64,000 bases of DNA from Azospirillaceae bacterium (GTDB taxonomy: Bacteria; Pseudomonadota; Alphaproteobacteria; Azospirillales; Azospirillaceae): positions 1,426,001 through 1,490,000 of the forward strand of contig JAPWJW010000001.1 in NCBI GenBank assembly GCA_028283825.1. The letters are read 5' to 3'. A program made the translations under genes and the position numbers. Each line of letters opens with the position of its first letter. Positions within the stretch are counted from its first letter, which is position 1. The notes below the pieces were generated by a model. That model did not search any database. It was given only the letters and a program-made list of their open reading frames with translations, and was not told the origin of the DNA. Shown piece after piece: positions 47,327 through 57,205 of this stretch.

Positions 47327-47871
47327 TCGCTTCGCTCGCCCTGATCCTCTTCCGCCTCGGCGGCATCCCGCGCCGCCAGCGCCTCGCGCGCGGCCTGGGC
47401 CGACAGATAGTCCAGGGCGCCTTGCAGGATGTAGGCGGCGGCCATGCGGTCCACCACCTCGTCCCGGCGTTTGCGGGTCATGTCCCATTCCACCATCATG
47501 CGGCTGACGGCCGAGGTGGACAGGCGTTCGTCCCAGAAGGCGATCTCCGCCGGCTGGCCCAGCAGGTCGGGGCGTTCGATCAGGTTCTGGGCGAACTGGC
47601 GGGCGGATTGGGCCGATGGCCCCTCGCTGCCGTCCATGTTCATGGGCAGGCCGATGACGAAACCGGCGACACCCCGGCCGCGCAGTTCGCGGGCCATGTC
47701 CTGGACGTCGGTCGTGAACTTGCGCCGCATGATGGTGCCGACGGGCGAGGCGACGCTGAGGCCGGGATCGGAGATCGCCATGCCGATGGTCTTTGAGCCC
47801 AAATCCAGGCCCATCAGCCGCCCGCCGCGGGGTAGCTGGGCCTTCAGTTCCGTGAGGTTGCGGATCGCCAT
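47323..47871 (-). CDS. ruvX: Putative pre-16S rRNA nuclease/Holliday junction resolvase RuvX (YqgF)
   Basis: The protein has 182 residues from ATG 47871, with GGAAGGT upstream. The RNase H-like core shows GRLMGLDLGSKTIGMAISD with the catalytic Asp, VIGLPMNMDGSEG, FWDERLSTSAV and a C-terminal VVDRMAAAYILQ with a third acidic residue. RuvX/YqgF processes the 5' end of 16S rRNA. The C-terminus runs into the interspersed repeat, which may have replaced the original end. It is divergent from gatC-gatA. Confidence 0.95.
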   Translation of the reverse strand: MAIRNLTELKAQLPRGGRLMGLDLGSKTIGMAISDPGLSVASPVGTIMRRKFTTDVQDMARELRGRGVAGFVIGLPMNMDGSEGPSAQSARQFAQNLIERPDLLGQPAEIAFWDERLSTSAVSRMMVEWDMTRKRRDEVVDRMAAAYILQGALDYLSAQAAREALAARDAAEAEEDQGERSE

Positions 47872-47972
47872 ACCGGGTGTTACCTTCCGCGCCGCCCGGG
47901 GACCGGCGGCATTCGACACGCCGCCTGGACATTTCCCCGCGGCTCCTTATTCCGAAGGAGAGACTTAGCACC

Positions 47973-48259
47973 ATGTCCCTCGACAAGGCCACCGTGGCGA
48001 AGATCGCGCATCTCGCCCGCATCAAGGTCCCGGACTCCGATCTGGAGCAACTGGCCGGCGAAATCAGCACCATCATGACGTGGGTGGAAATGCTGGGCGA
48101 GGTGGATACCCAAGGCATCGAGCCGATGACCAGCGTGGTCGCGGCCAACCTGCGCCGGCGCCCCGACGCGGTGACCGATGGCGGTTACGCGGAAAAGGTG
48201 GTCGCCAACGCCACCGACGCCACCGAGAACTTCTTTTCCGTGCCCAAGGTTGTCGAGTG

Positions 48260-48260
<1 letters not shown>
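47973..48260 (+). CDS. gatC: Asp-tRNA(Asn)/Glu-tRNA(Gln) amidotransferase subunit C
   Basis: The protein has 95 residues with the GatC pattern: [39 protein letters not shown], and the C-terminal [20 protein letters not shown]. It stabilises the GatCAB complex, which amidates misacylated Glu-tRNA(Gln) or Asp-tRNA(Asn). GAAGGAGA lies upstream. The stop codon overlaps the gatA start (ATGA at 48258-48262). Confidence 0.96.
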
Positions 48261-49744
<1,484 letters not shown>

Positions 49745-49781
49745 GGGCGCGGCGTAAGGCTTGTTCCGATAGCGTAAAGAA

Positions 49782-49817
49782 AAAGGCGGCGCCCTTCGCG
49801 GGGCGCCGCCTTTTTTT
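49782..49817 (+). terminator. Terminator after gatA
   Basis: The 10-bp stem GGCGGCGCCC/GGGCGCCGCC (49785-49794 with 49801-49810), with AAA before and T7 after, probably serves the convergent retropepsin gene as well. Confidence 0.93.
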
Positions 49818-49829
49818 CTACCGCCTCGC

Positions 49830-50864
49830 CTATGGTGCAGACGGGCTTTCGGCCGGCTGAGACGGCCTCGTCACGCCGAAGAACGCCTTGCCGTCACCGA
49901 TATAGCTGAAGTAGAGGCGATGCTGGCTGTGGGAAATCAGCAGCCGGTGCACCCGCAGAAAGTCGATACCCAGCAACATGTCGAACTGGGGCAGCCGGTA
50001 ATCATAGCCGGAACCGCGCACGAGCTTCGGATCCCACTTGTGCATGTCGATGAATTCCAGCTTGGCGTGCTTGATGGTCTCGCCGCCGATGGCGAAGCTG
50101 TCCAGCGTGCCGACATAGGTGTGCATGGCATGTGCCCCCAGGCCACCGGTTGGCCCGGTCATGTTCACGCCAGTGTCGCCGATATGCAGGCCGGCCCGTT
50201 GCGCCCCTTCAAAGCTGAGCGCGGAGGTGGAGGCGCCCGTATCAAGCATCGCCTGGATCAGTAGGCCGTTGACCTTGACGTCCACCACCACCCGTTCGTT
50301 CCAGGCGGGGGACCGGTCCAGCGGCACGTCCACCGCATCCTTGTCCCAATAGGCTAGCCAAGTCTCATCGTCGCAATTGACGGCTTTCAGCAGGATTACT
50401 TGGCTATGGGCGTAATCCAGTTCGACGTCGAAGTCGCTGAAGAACGGTTCGCCCAGCAGTCCGATGACGTCCTTGCGGCCCAGGTCATGGGCATTGGCCA
50501 CCATGACGGCGGTATCGTCGCGGCTCCATGAGCCCAGGGTCAGGTGGCGCAGTGTGGTTTGCCCCACCCGGATGCCGTCGCCACCAATACCGGAGAATTC
50601 GACGTCGCCCGACATGCCCTGAATGTCCAGGCCCAGGCGTTCGGCCGCCGGCCGGACGATGAAACTGGCGGTGGAACCGGTGTCCATCAGCCAATAGACC
50701 GGCTGGCCGTTGACTGTACCGGCCAGCAAAGGCTGGTTTCCGTTCATGACGACAGGCAGGACGGCGACGCGCGCCAACTGGCATTTGGGCTTGGCCGCGT
50801 CCCCGGCCCATGCGGAATTCGCCGCCAGGGATAGGAACGCGAGACCCAGGGCCCAGCGGCCCAT
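49830..50864 (-). CDS. Exported retropepsin-like aspartic protease with two D-T-G motifs
   Basis: The protein has 344 residues. A signal peptide is cut near SAWA/GD. Two retropepsin-like halves are present: Asp61-Thr-Gly in WLMDTGSTASF and Asp208-Thr-Gly in MLDTGASTSAL. Each is followed by family blocks (IGLLGEPFFSDFDVELDY; DMLLGIDFLRVHRLLISH). Bacterial proteins of this type are annotated as aspartyl protease family. Having both motifs in one chain suggests a pepsin-like pseudo-dimer. It starts 6 bp after the RNase T2 gene, so the two are almost certainly co-transcribed. Confidence 0.88.
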   Translation of the reverse strand: MGRWALGLAFLSLAANSAWAGDAAKPKCQLARVAVLPVVMNGNQPLLAGTVNGQPVYWLMDTGSTASFIVRPAAERLGLDIQGMSGDVEFSGIGGDGIRVGQTTLRHLTLGSWSRDDTAVMVANAHDLGRKDVIGLLGEPFFSDFDVELDYAHSQVILLKAVNCDDETWLAYWDKDAVDVPLDRSPAWNERVVVDVKVNGLLIQAMLDTGASTSALSFEGAQRAGLHIGDTGVNMTGPTGGLGAHAMHTYVGTLDSFAIGGETIKHAKLEFIDMHKWDPKLVRGSGYDYRLPQFDMLLGIDFLRVHRLLISHSQHRLYFSYIGDGKAFFGVTRPSQPAESPSAP

Positions 50865-50870
50865 GGCGCA

Positions 50871-51656
50871 TCACTTGAACGCCGCCAACTTCAGCGTCTC
50901 ATCCGGGTTGCCCTTGTCGCAACGGCCGGGCTGGTCGCCTTCCGCCGGTGCCAGATGGGCGGCGTCCAGCGCCGTGGCGCCGTCGTCGCCGGCCTTCAAC
51001 GTGAAGGTGATCTGGGTCAGGAAGGCGGCCTTGCCGGTGCCCAGCACGGCGGACTGGCGCGCGGCCTCCCCGAAATCGGCGGCCAGGGCGTCGCACAGGG
51101 CCTTGCGGGTGAAGTTCTTGCCGGTGGCATTGGCCAGCAGGGTGCCGCCGGAACTGGCCGCCAGCTTCTTCACCAGTTCCCCCGCCTGGGCGTAGTACTG
51201 GTCGGCGGACAGGCCGCTGCAATAGCCGTGCTTTTGCCACTCATGCAGCGCCAGGCCGGAGGCTATGCCCGGCATCACTTCGGCCAGGGTGCTGGAGACG
51301 GCGGGCGCCAGGGGCGGCAGCACCCGGTCCTTCCAGGTGGGGTCGTTGTCCTTGGCGGAGAGGGAGCAGGCGCTGCTCCACTGCGGCCACAGGCCGTGCA
51401 GGGTGGGGTGGGTGGCGCCGAAGCTGGTGGCCCGGTCGCCGGCGGCGCATTCGGGGTGCTTGTTGTCCTGTTCGGAGTTCCTGTTGCTTTGCAGGAAGCA
51501 GAACTCCGGCTCCCAACTCAGCACGAACAGATAGGTGTGGTGGCCGGCCGGCTGTTTGTCGGCGGGAGTGGCGGCGTCGGCCGCCAGGGCGGGGGCGACG
51601 GCCAGCGTCCAGGCCAGGGTGAGCGCGGCGGCGACGCCCAGCAAGCTTTTACCCAT
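50871..51656 (-). CDS. Secreted ribonuclease T2
   Basis: The protein has 261 residues with signal peptide ALTLAWTLAVAPALAA. Both active-site boxes are intact: CAS-1 THPTLHGLWPQW with His87, and CAS-2 ALHEWQKHGYC with His138, Glu139 and His143. Several Cys residues fit the usual disulphides. It cleaves RNA through a 2',3'-cyclic phosphate outside the cytoplasm and may scavenge phosphate or nucleosides. It is first in a two-gene operon with the aspartic protease-like gene. Confidence 0.95.
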   Translation of the reverse strand: MGKSLLGVAAALTLAWTLAVAPALAADAATPADKQPAGHHTYLFVLSWEPEFCFLQSNRNSEQDNKHPECAAGDRATSFGATHPTLHGLWPQWSSACSLSAKDNDPTWKDRVLPPLAPAVSSTLAEVMPGIASGLALHEWQKHGYCSGLSADQYYAQAGELVKKLAASSGGTLLANATGKNFTRKALCDALAADFGEAARQSAVLGTGKAAFLTQITFTLKAGDDGATALDAAHLAPAEGDQPGRCDKGNPDETLKLAAFK

Positions 51657-51775
51657 TCCGTGTGTCTCCCTTTGTCGGTGCCCTTATTGAGTGTGGGAAG
51701 GGCGCCCGCCCGTCAAGTGGAAAACGGGTCCAAAAGGAGAACAAATTGTTGCGGCGTGATCCGCGCCTGGCCGCG

Positions 51776-51961
51776 CTACGGCGCGCGTCTGAACAATCCG
51801 GCCAGGAATTGCAGGATGAACAGGAACACGCCGATGCCGACGATGATGCGCAGCGCCTCGGCCAGCACCGGGGGCAGCAGGGTCACCGCCAAGTCCACCA
51901 GCATGATGATCAGCAGCAGGCTGAGGATGGCGTAGAGAAGATTGCGCAAGGAACCGTTCAT
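51776..51961 (-). CDS. Small two-helix membrane protein, paralogue of the next gene
   Basis: The protein has 61 residues. LRNLLYAILSLLLIIMLVDL and LRIIVGIGVFLFILQFLAGL are two membrane helices joined by a LLPPV turn, with a basic RR end. I know no named family. It aligns end to end with the product of 51992-52177 (N-LxNLL, VDLA/TDLA, LPPV, Arg tail), so the pair arose by tandem duplication. The ribosome binding site is weak. Confidence 0.75.
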   Translation of the reverse strand: MNGSLRNLLYAILSLLLIIMLVDLAVTLLPPVLAEALRIIVGIGVFLFILQFLAGLFRRAP

Positions 51962-51991
51962 GGTGCGTCTCGTCAGGCTTGGGGGATGGGG

Positions 51992-52177
51992 TCAGCGGCG
52001 GCGCCGGAGAACGGCGGCCGTCACCTGGCCCAGGAAGGCGATGAGCGCCAGGCCCACCAGCAAGGGGGGCAGGGCACCGACCACCGGGGGCAGCACCTGC
52101 ATGGCCAGATCCGTCAGCGGGACCAGCAGCAGCAAGACGACGGTCACGGACAGCAGGTTGTGCAGGGAGTTCAACAT
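51992..52177 (-). CDS. Small two-helix membrane protein, tandem paralogue
   Basis: The protein has 61 residues from ATG 52177 (MLNSLHNLLSVTVVLLLLVP), with GAGG just upstream; the frame is open to 52243. The first helix leads to TDLAMQVLPPV, the second is LLVGLALIAFLGQVTAAVL, and the tail is RRRR. It has the same length and plan as its downstream neighbour, 30 bp away on the same strand. The two may form a heteromer in the inner membrane, which is inference only. Confidence 0.75.
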   Translation of the reverse strand: MLNSLHNLLSVTVVLLLLVPLTDLAMQVLPPVVGALPPLLVGLALIAFLGQVTAAVLRRRR

Positions 52178-52781
52178 GGCGGCCTCGGTGCCGGTTCCCG
52201 GTAGGGGCGGTGGCTTAACGATGATCCAGTCGAAAGGCGTCAACCCTTCCTGGGAACGAGAGGGGAATTAGGGTCCCCCACAGGCACGTCAACGGACGGC
52301 GGGCCAAAGCGCTAGGGACGGCAACGGAGGGCGTAGTCCGCCGCCGCGTGCGGGGGTGGGGGGTCGCGGGGGCAGGGATAGGCGGGGTCGTTATGGACAT
52401 GACCAAAGGCGGCGATGCCGAGCGGCGGAGCCATGACCCCGCCGTTGGTATTATGGCCCCTGCGTCAAAAGGCGCGGCCAAGGGGCGGAGGGCGGTGGTA
52501 CCCCGGCGGCGCTGGGGGAAGAAGTATCCGGGGGTACGGAAACCTCAAGGAAAGCGCGGCATGCCATCCGTTTCATTGGGGGCCTGGTAATCAAAGTGAA
52601 ATCTGGAACGGTTTTGTCGCCGACACCTGTCGCGGTGCGACAATAAAACCGACGACGCCCTGCGCTGAAATGCCCATTGTTCCGCAAAATCAAAGATGCG
52701 ATCCCGCTGTTCCTTTGAATTGCGTCGGTACGTCCGTCATGGACCGGCTGGCGGGGTTTCTTTTGCCTTTTTCTGCGTAGC
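52178..52781. other. 604-bp gap upstream of the RND operon with a compound inverted repeat
   Basis: No credible gene is present; the open frames here lack any family character. TTGTCGC (52614-52620) is inverted as GCGACAA (52637-52643), and CGACA/TGTCG (52621-52625, 52628-52632) lies inside it, giving four TGTCG half-sites within 30 bp. It sits about 140 bp before the adaptor gene as a candidate operator. Confidence 0.5.
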
Positions 52782-54035
52782 ATGGAGTGGCCGCGGGTGC
52801 GTTCTTTCGGTTTTGAACAGGGTACCGGCCCGCGCCGGTTGGTGTGGGTGGGCGGCGCCCTGATGCTGGCGCTGGGCGTTGGCGCCGTGGCCTTGCGCCC
52901 AGGCGTGGCGGCCCCGGCAGCCCCGGTCGAGGCCCTTCCCCCCGGTCAGTTCCAGGTGACGTCGGCGCAGTGGACGGCCCTGGGGGTGCAACCGGTGGCC
53001 ACCCACCCCTTCCGGACGCACTATGACACCGACGGCAAGATCGCGCTGAACGACGACACCACCACGCCCGTCTATTCCCCCGTTTCCGGCCGGGTGGTCC
53101 AGGTGGTGGCGCGGCTGGGCGATACGGTGGCGCGCGACGCCGTGCTGATGACCGTGGACGCCAGCGAGGTGGCGCAAGGTCGCAGCGATTTGGCCGCCGC
53201 CGTCGCGGCGCTTCAGGCGGCCCAGGCCCAGGCCGCCCAGGCGCGCACCATCGAACACCGCCAGGAGCAGTTGTTCCACGCCGAAGGCGGTGCCCTGAAG
53301 GACTGGCAGCAGGCGCAGATGGATTTGGTGACGGCCGAGACGGCGGAGAGGACGGCGCAAGCCGCCTTGGCCGCCGTGCACGACCGCCTGCGCATCCTCG
53401 GCCGTACGGACAAGGAAATCGCGGCCCTGGCCGCCGCCCCCGCAGGCTTCCTGGCCGCCACGCCGGTGCGCAGCCCCATCGCCGGCACGGTGATGCAGCG
53501 CCAGGTGGGCCCCGGCCAATACGTCAACGGGGCCGCCAGCAGCGGTGCCGTCGCCTTCACCGTCGCCGATCTTTCCACCGTCTGGCTGATGGCCGGCGTG
53601 CGCGAGGCCGACGTCCCCGGCGTCACCCCCGGCCAGCCGGTGGAGGTGCGGGTGCTGGCCTATCCTGACCGGGTGTTCACTGGCCATGTGGACGCCGTGG
53701 CGCCCGCCATCGATCCCGCCACCCGGCGCCTGTCGGTGCGGGTGACGGTGGACAATCCCGACCACGCCCTGAGGCCGGAGATGTTCGCGCGCTTCCGCCT
53801 GCTGTCCGGCGATGCCCGCCTTTCCCCGGCGGTGCCCGAACGCGCCGTGATCCGTGAGGGCGAGGGTGCGCGCGTCTGGGTGGCCGACGCCGCCCACCAT
53901 GCCCTGGCGTTGCGCCCCGTCACCCTGGGCCGCGACGATGACGGCCTGGTGGAGGTGGTGGACGGCTTGAAGCCGGGCGAGAGCGTGGTGACCAGCGGGG
54001 CGCTGTTCATCGACCGCGCCGCGCAGGGCGACTGA
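52782..54035 (+). CDS. RND efflux periplasmic adaptor (HlyD/CusB-CzcB type)
   Basis: The protein has 417 residues. One N-terminal membrane or signal helix (VWVGGALMLALGVGAVAL) is followed by the barrel-sandwich half-motif TPVYSPVSGRVVQVVARLGDT, an alpha-hairpin rich in Ala/Gln (residues 125-205), the second lipoyl half (FLAATPVRSPIAGTVMQRQV) and beta-barrel and membrane-proximal domains (VWLMAGVREADVPGV, GLKPGESVVTSG). It bridges the inner-membrane pump to the outer-membrane channel. The permease gene follows after 11 bp. No histidine- or methionine-rich metal site stands out. Confidence 0.93.
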   Translation: MEWPRVRSFGFEQGTGPRRLVWVGGALMLALGVGAVALRPGVAAPAAPVEALPPGQFQVTSAQWTALGVQPVATHPFRTHYDTDGKIALNDDTTTPVYSPVSGRVVQVVARLGDTVARDAVLMTVDASEVAQGRSDLAAAVAALQAAQAQAAQARTIEHRQEQLFHAEGGALKDWQQAQMDLVTAETAERTAQAALAAVHDRLRILGRTDKEIAALAAAPAGFLAATPVRSPIAGTVMQRQVGPGQYVNGAASSGAVAFTVADLSTVWLMAGVREADVPGVTPGQPVEVRVLAYPDRVFTGHVDAVAPAIDPATRRLSVRVTVDNPDHALRPEMFARFRLLSGDARLSPAVPERAVIREGEGARVWVADAAHHALALRPVTLGRDDDGLVEVVDGLKPGESVVTSGALFIDRAAQGD

Positions 54036-54046
54036 GGCCGCATGCC

Positions 54047-57000
54047 ATGAACAAGGTCGTCGTTTTCGCGCTGCGCCAGCGCATGCTCATGCTGGGCCTG
54101 CTGGCCGTCCTGCTGGTGGTGGGCGTCGCTGCCTTCCTGCGCCTGAACATCGAGGCGTATCCCGACCCGGTCCCGCCCATGGTGGAGATCGTCACCCAGA
54201 ACAGCGGCCAGTCGGCGGAGGAGATGGAACGGTACATCACCGTGCCCATCGAGGTGCAGATGGCCGGCATCCCCCATGTCACCGCCATCCGCTCCGTCAG
54301 CCTGTTCGGCCTGTCGGACATCAAGATCCAGTTCACCTACGACTTCACCTATGACGAGGCGGTGCAGCGCGTCACCAACCAGCTGTCGCAGCTGTCCGGC
54401 CTGCCCAGCGGCGCGCAGCCCGAAATCTCCCCCGAAAGCCCGATCGGCGAGATCCTGCGCTATCAGGTGGTGGGGCCGCCGGGCTATTCCGTCACTGACC
54501 TCAAGACCCTTCAGGACTGGGTGCTGCAACGCCGCTTCAAGGCGGTGCCGGGCGTCATCGACGTGTCGGGCTGGGGCGGCAAGACCAAGGCCTATGAGGT
54601 GACGGTCGACCAGCGCAAGCTGACGGCCTATGGGCTGACCATCCCCGGCGTGCTGCAATCGCTGAACAACGCCAACATCAATGTCGGCGGGCAGACGGTG
54701 AACATCGGCGACCAGGCCATGGTGGTGCGCGGTGTCGGCCTGATCCATTCCATCGACGATATCCGCAACACCATGCTGTCGTCCGCCAACGGCACAGCCG
54801 TCATGGTGGGCGACGTCGCCACCGTCACCGTGGGCAACCAGCCGCGCCTGGGCATCGCCGGCCGCGACGACCAGGACGACATCGTCCAGGGCATCGTGCT
54901 GATGCGGCGCGGGTCGGAAAGCAAGCCCACCATCCTGGCCGCCAAGGCGGAGATGGAGAAGATCAACACTTCCGGCATCCTGCCGCCGGGCGTGTACCTG
55001 AAGACCATCTACGACCGGTCGGACCTGATCGACCTCACCACCCACACCGTGCTGCACAACATGATCGAGGGCATCATCCTCATCTTCATCGTGCAGTGGG
55101 TGTTTCTGGGCGACCTGCGCAGCGCCATCATTGTGGCGGCCACGGTACCCTTCGCCCTGTTCTTCGCCATTCTGATCATGACCATGCGCGGGGAGTCCGC
55201 CAACCTGCTGTCGGTCGGCGCCATCGACTTCGGCCTGATCGTGGATGCCACGGTGATCATGGTGGAGAACATCTTCCGCCACCTGGCGCAGCCACCCAAG
55301 GAACGCTTCGCCAAATCCTCCATCCTACACAGCGTGCGGCAGGACGTGATCCTGAAGGGGCGCTTCGGCGTCATCGCCAACTCGGCGGTGGAGGTCAACC
55401 GGGCCATCTTCTTCTCCGCCGCCATCATCATCGCCGGCTTCGTGCCCTTGTTCACCCTGTCGGGGGTGGAGGGCCACATCTTCGGCCCCATGGCCAAGAC
55501 CTACGCCTACGCCATCGCCGGCGGCCTGATCGCCACCTTCACCATCTCCCCGGCCTTGAGCGCCATCCTGCTGCCGGAGCAGGTGCGGGAGCACGACACC
55601 ATCGTCGTGCGCATCCTGCACCGCTTCTATCCGCCCTTGCTGCGCCTGGCGCTGGGCCGCCGGCGCACGGTACTGGCGGTGGCGGGCGCCCTGCTTCTGC
55701 TGGCCCTGGTCTGCACCCGTTTCATGGGCATGGAATTCCTGCCGCACCTGGAGGAAGGCAACCTCTGGATCCGCGCCAACCTGCCCCTGTCCATCTCGCT
55801 GGAGGCGGGGACGACGGCGGTGGACGGCATCCGCCGCATCATCAAGGACTATCCCGAGGTCGACACCGTTATCTCCCAGCACGGCCGGCCGGACGACGGC
55901 ACCGACGCCACCGGCTTCTTCAACGCCGAGTTCTTCGTGCCGCTGAAGCCCTTCGACCAATGGCCGTCCGGCTGGGACAAGGAACGCCTGACCCGCGATA
56001 TCGAGGCCAAGTTGAGCGAGCGCTATCCCGGCATCGAGTTCAACTTCTCCCAATACATCGAAGACAACGTCGAGGAGGCGGCCAGCGGCGTGAAGGGCGA
56101 GAACTCGGTCAAGCTGTTCGGCAACGACCTGGAAACCCTGGAAAAGACCGCCAACCGCATCAAACAGGTGATGGAAACAGTCCCCGGCGTCACCGACCTG
56201 GGCGTGTTCAAGTCGCTGGGCCAGCCCACGGTCAAGATCACGGTGGACCGGGTGAAGGCCGCGCGCTACGGCCTGGCGCCGGGCGACGTCAACGCCGTGG
56301 TGCAGGCGGCCATCGGTGGCCAGGCGGCCGGCAATTTGTATGAGGATGGCAGCGACCGCAACTTCCCCATCGTCGTTCGGCTGGCGCCGGAATATCGCGG
56401 CGACCTGGACGCCATCCGCCACATCACCGTCAGCACCTCGGCACTCGGGTCCGCCCCCGCCGCCATTCCCCTGATGGACGTGGCCGACATCCGCATGGTC
56501 TCCGGTGCCTCCTTCATCTATCGCGAGGGGCAGGAACGCTACATTCCCATCAAGTTCAGCGTGCGCGGTCGCGACCTGGGCGGTGCCGTGCTGGAGGCGC
56601 AGCGCAAGGTGGCCGAACAGGTGGCCCTGCCCGGCGGCTATCGCCTGGAATGGGTGGGGGAGTTCGGCAATTTGCAGGACGCGGTGCGCCGCCTGGCGGT
56701 GGCGGTGCCCGTCAGCCTGGCGCTGATCTGCGTGCTGCTGTACCTGAACTTCGCGTCCATGACCGACACCCTGCTGGCGGCCAGCGTCATGCCCATGGCG
56801 CTGGTGGGCGGCATCTTCATCCTGGCGGTCACCGGCACGCCCTTTTCCATCTCCGCCGCCATCGGCTTCATCGGCCTGTTCGGCATCTCGGTGATGGAGG
56901 GCATCATCGTCATCGCCTATTTCAACCAGCTGGTCCATGCCGGGCTGGAACGGCCCCTGGCCCTGGTGAAGGCGGCGGAAACGCGGCTCAGGCCCGTGAT

Positions 57001-57205
57001 GATGACCTGCATCGCCGCCTGCGTCGGCCTGCTGCCGGCGGCGCTGTCGCACGGCATCGGGTCGCAGGTGCAGCGGCCGCTGGCCCTGGTGGTGGTGGGC
57101 GGCATCCTGCTGGCCCCCATCCTGATCCTGGTGGTGCTGCCGGTGCTGATCAGCCTGTTCTCGAACCGTCAGGCCTTGCCCGTCACGGAAGGGGGGGCCG
57201 AATGA
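54047..57205 (+). CDS. RND efflux permease, CzcA/CusA (heavy-metal efflux) family
   Basis: The protein has 1052 residues with the RND plan of 12 membrane helices and two large periplasmic loops. Helix 4 carries the HME proton-relay pattern AIDFGLIVDATVIMVEN (DFGxxxD). MGMEFLPHLEEGNLWIRANL and the VKLFGNDLETLEKTA porter segment also mark the CzcA branch. The usual SGVRSD porter motif is changed to SGVKGENS, so metal specificity should not be assumed. It exports metal ions or another substrate by proton antiport. Its TGA overlaps the ATG of the outer-membrane factor gene. Confidence 0.94.
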   Translation: MNKVVVFALRQRMLMLGLLAVLLVVGVAAFLRLNIEAYPDPVPPMVEIVTQNSGQSAEEMERYITVPIEVQMAGIPHVTAIRSVSLFGLSDIKIQFTYDFTYDEAVQRVTNQLSQLSGLPSGAQPEISPESPIGEILRYQVVGPPGYSVTDLKTLQDWVLQRRFKAVPGVIDVSGWGGKTKAYEVTVDQRKLTAYGLTIPGVLQSLNNANINVGGQTVNIGDQAMVVRGVGLIHSIDDIRNTMLSSANGTAVMVGDVATVTVGNQPRLGIAGRDDQDDIVQGIVLMRRGSESKPTILAAKAEMEKINTSGILPPGVYLKTIYDRSDLIDLTTHTVLHNMIEGIILIFIVQWVFLGDLRSAIIVAATVPFALFFAILIMTMRGESANLLSVGAIDFGLIVDATVIMVENIFRHLAQPPKERFAKSSILHSVRQDVILKGRFGVIANSAVEVNRAIFFSAAIIIAGFVPLFTLSGVEGHIFGPMAKTYAYAIAGGLIATFTISPALSAILLPEQVREHDTIVVRILHRFYPPLLRLALGRRRTVLAVAGALLLLALVCTRFMGMEFLPHLEEGNLWIRANLPLSISLEAGTTAVDGIRRIIKDYPEVDTVISQHGRPDDGTDATGFFNAEFFVPLKPFDQWPSGWDKERLTRDIEAKLSERYPGIEFNFSQYIEDNVEEAASGVKGENSVKLFGNDLETLEKTANRIKQVMETVPGVTDLGVFKSLGQPTVKITVDRVKAARYGLAPGDVNAVVQAAIGGQAAGNLYEDGSDRNFPIVVRLAPEYRGDLDAIRHITVSTSALGSAPAAIPLMDVADIRMVSGASFIYREGQERYIPIKFSVRGRDLGGAVLEAQRKVAEQVALPGGYRLEWVGEFGNLQDAVRRLAVAVPVSLALICVLLYLNFASMTDTLLAASVMPMALVGGIFILAVTGTPFSISAAIGFIGLFGISVMEGIIVIAYFNQLVHAGLERPLALVKAAETRLRPVMMTCIAACVGLLPAALSHGIGSQVQRPLALVVVGGILLAPILILVVLPVLISLFSNRQALPVTEGGAE

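Noticed and set aside
52348-52780. Two overlapping plus-strand open frames in the gap before the RND adaptor
   Set aside because: No recognisable domain, erratic composition, no ribosome binding site, and they contain the candidate operator.
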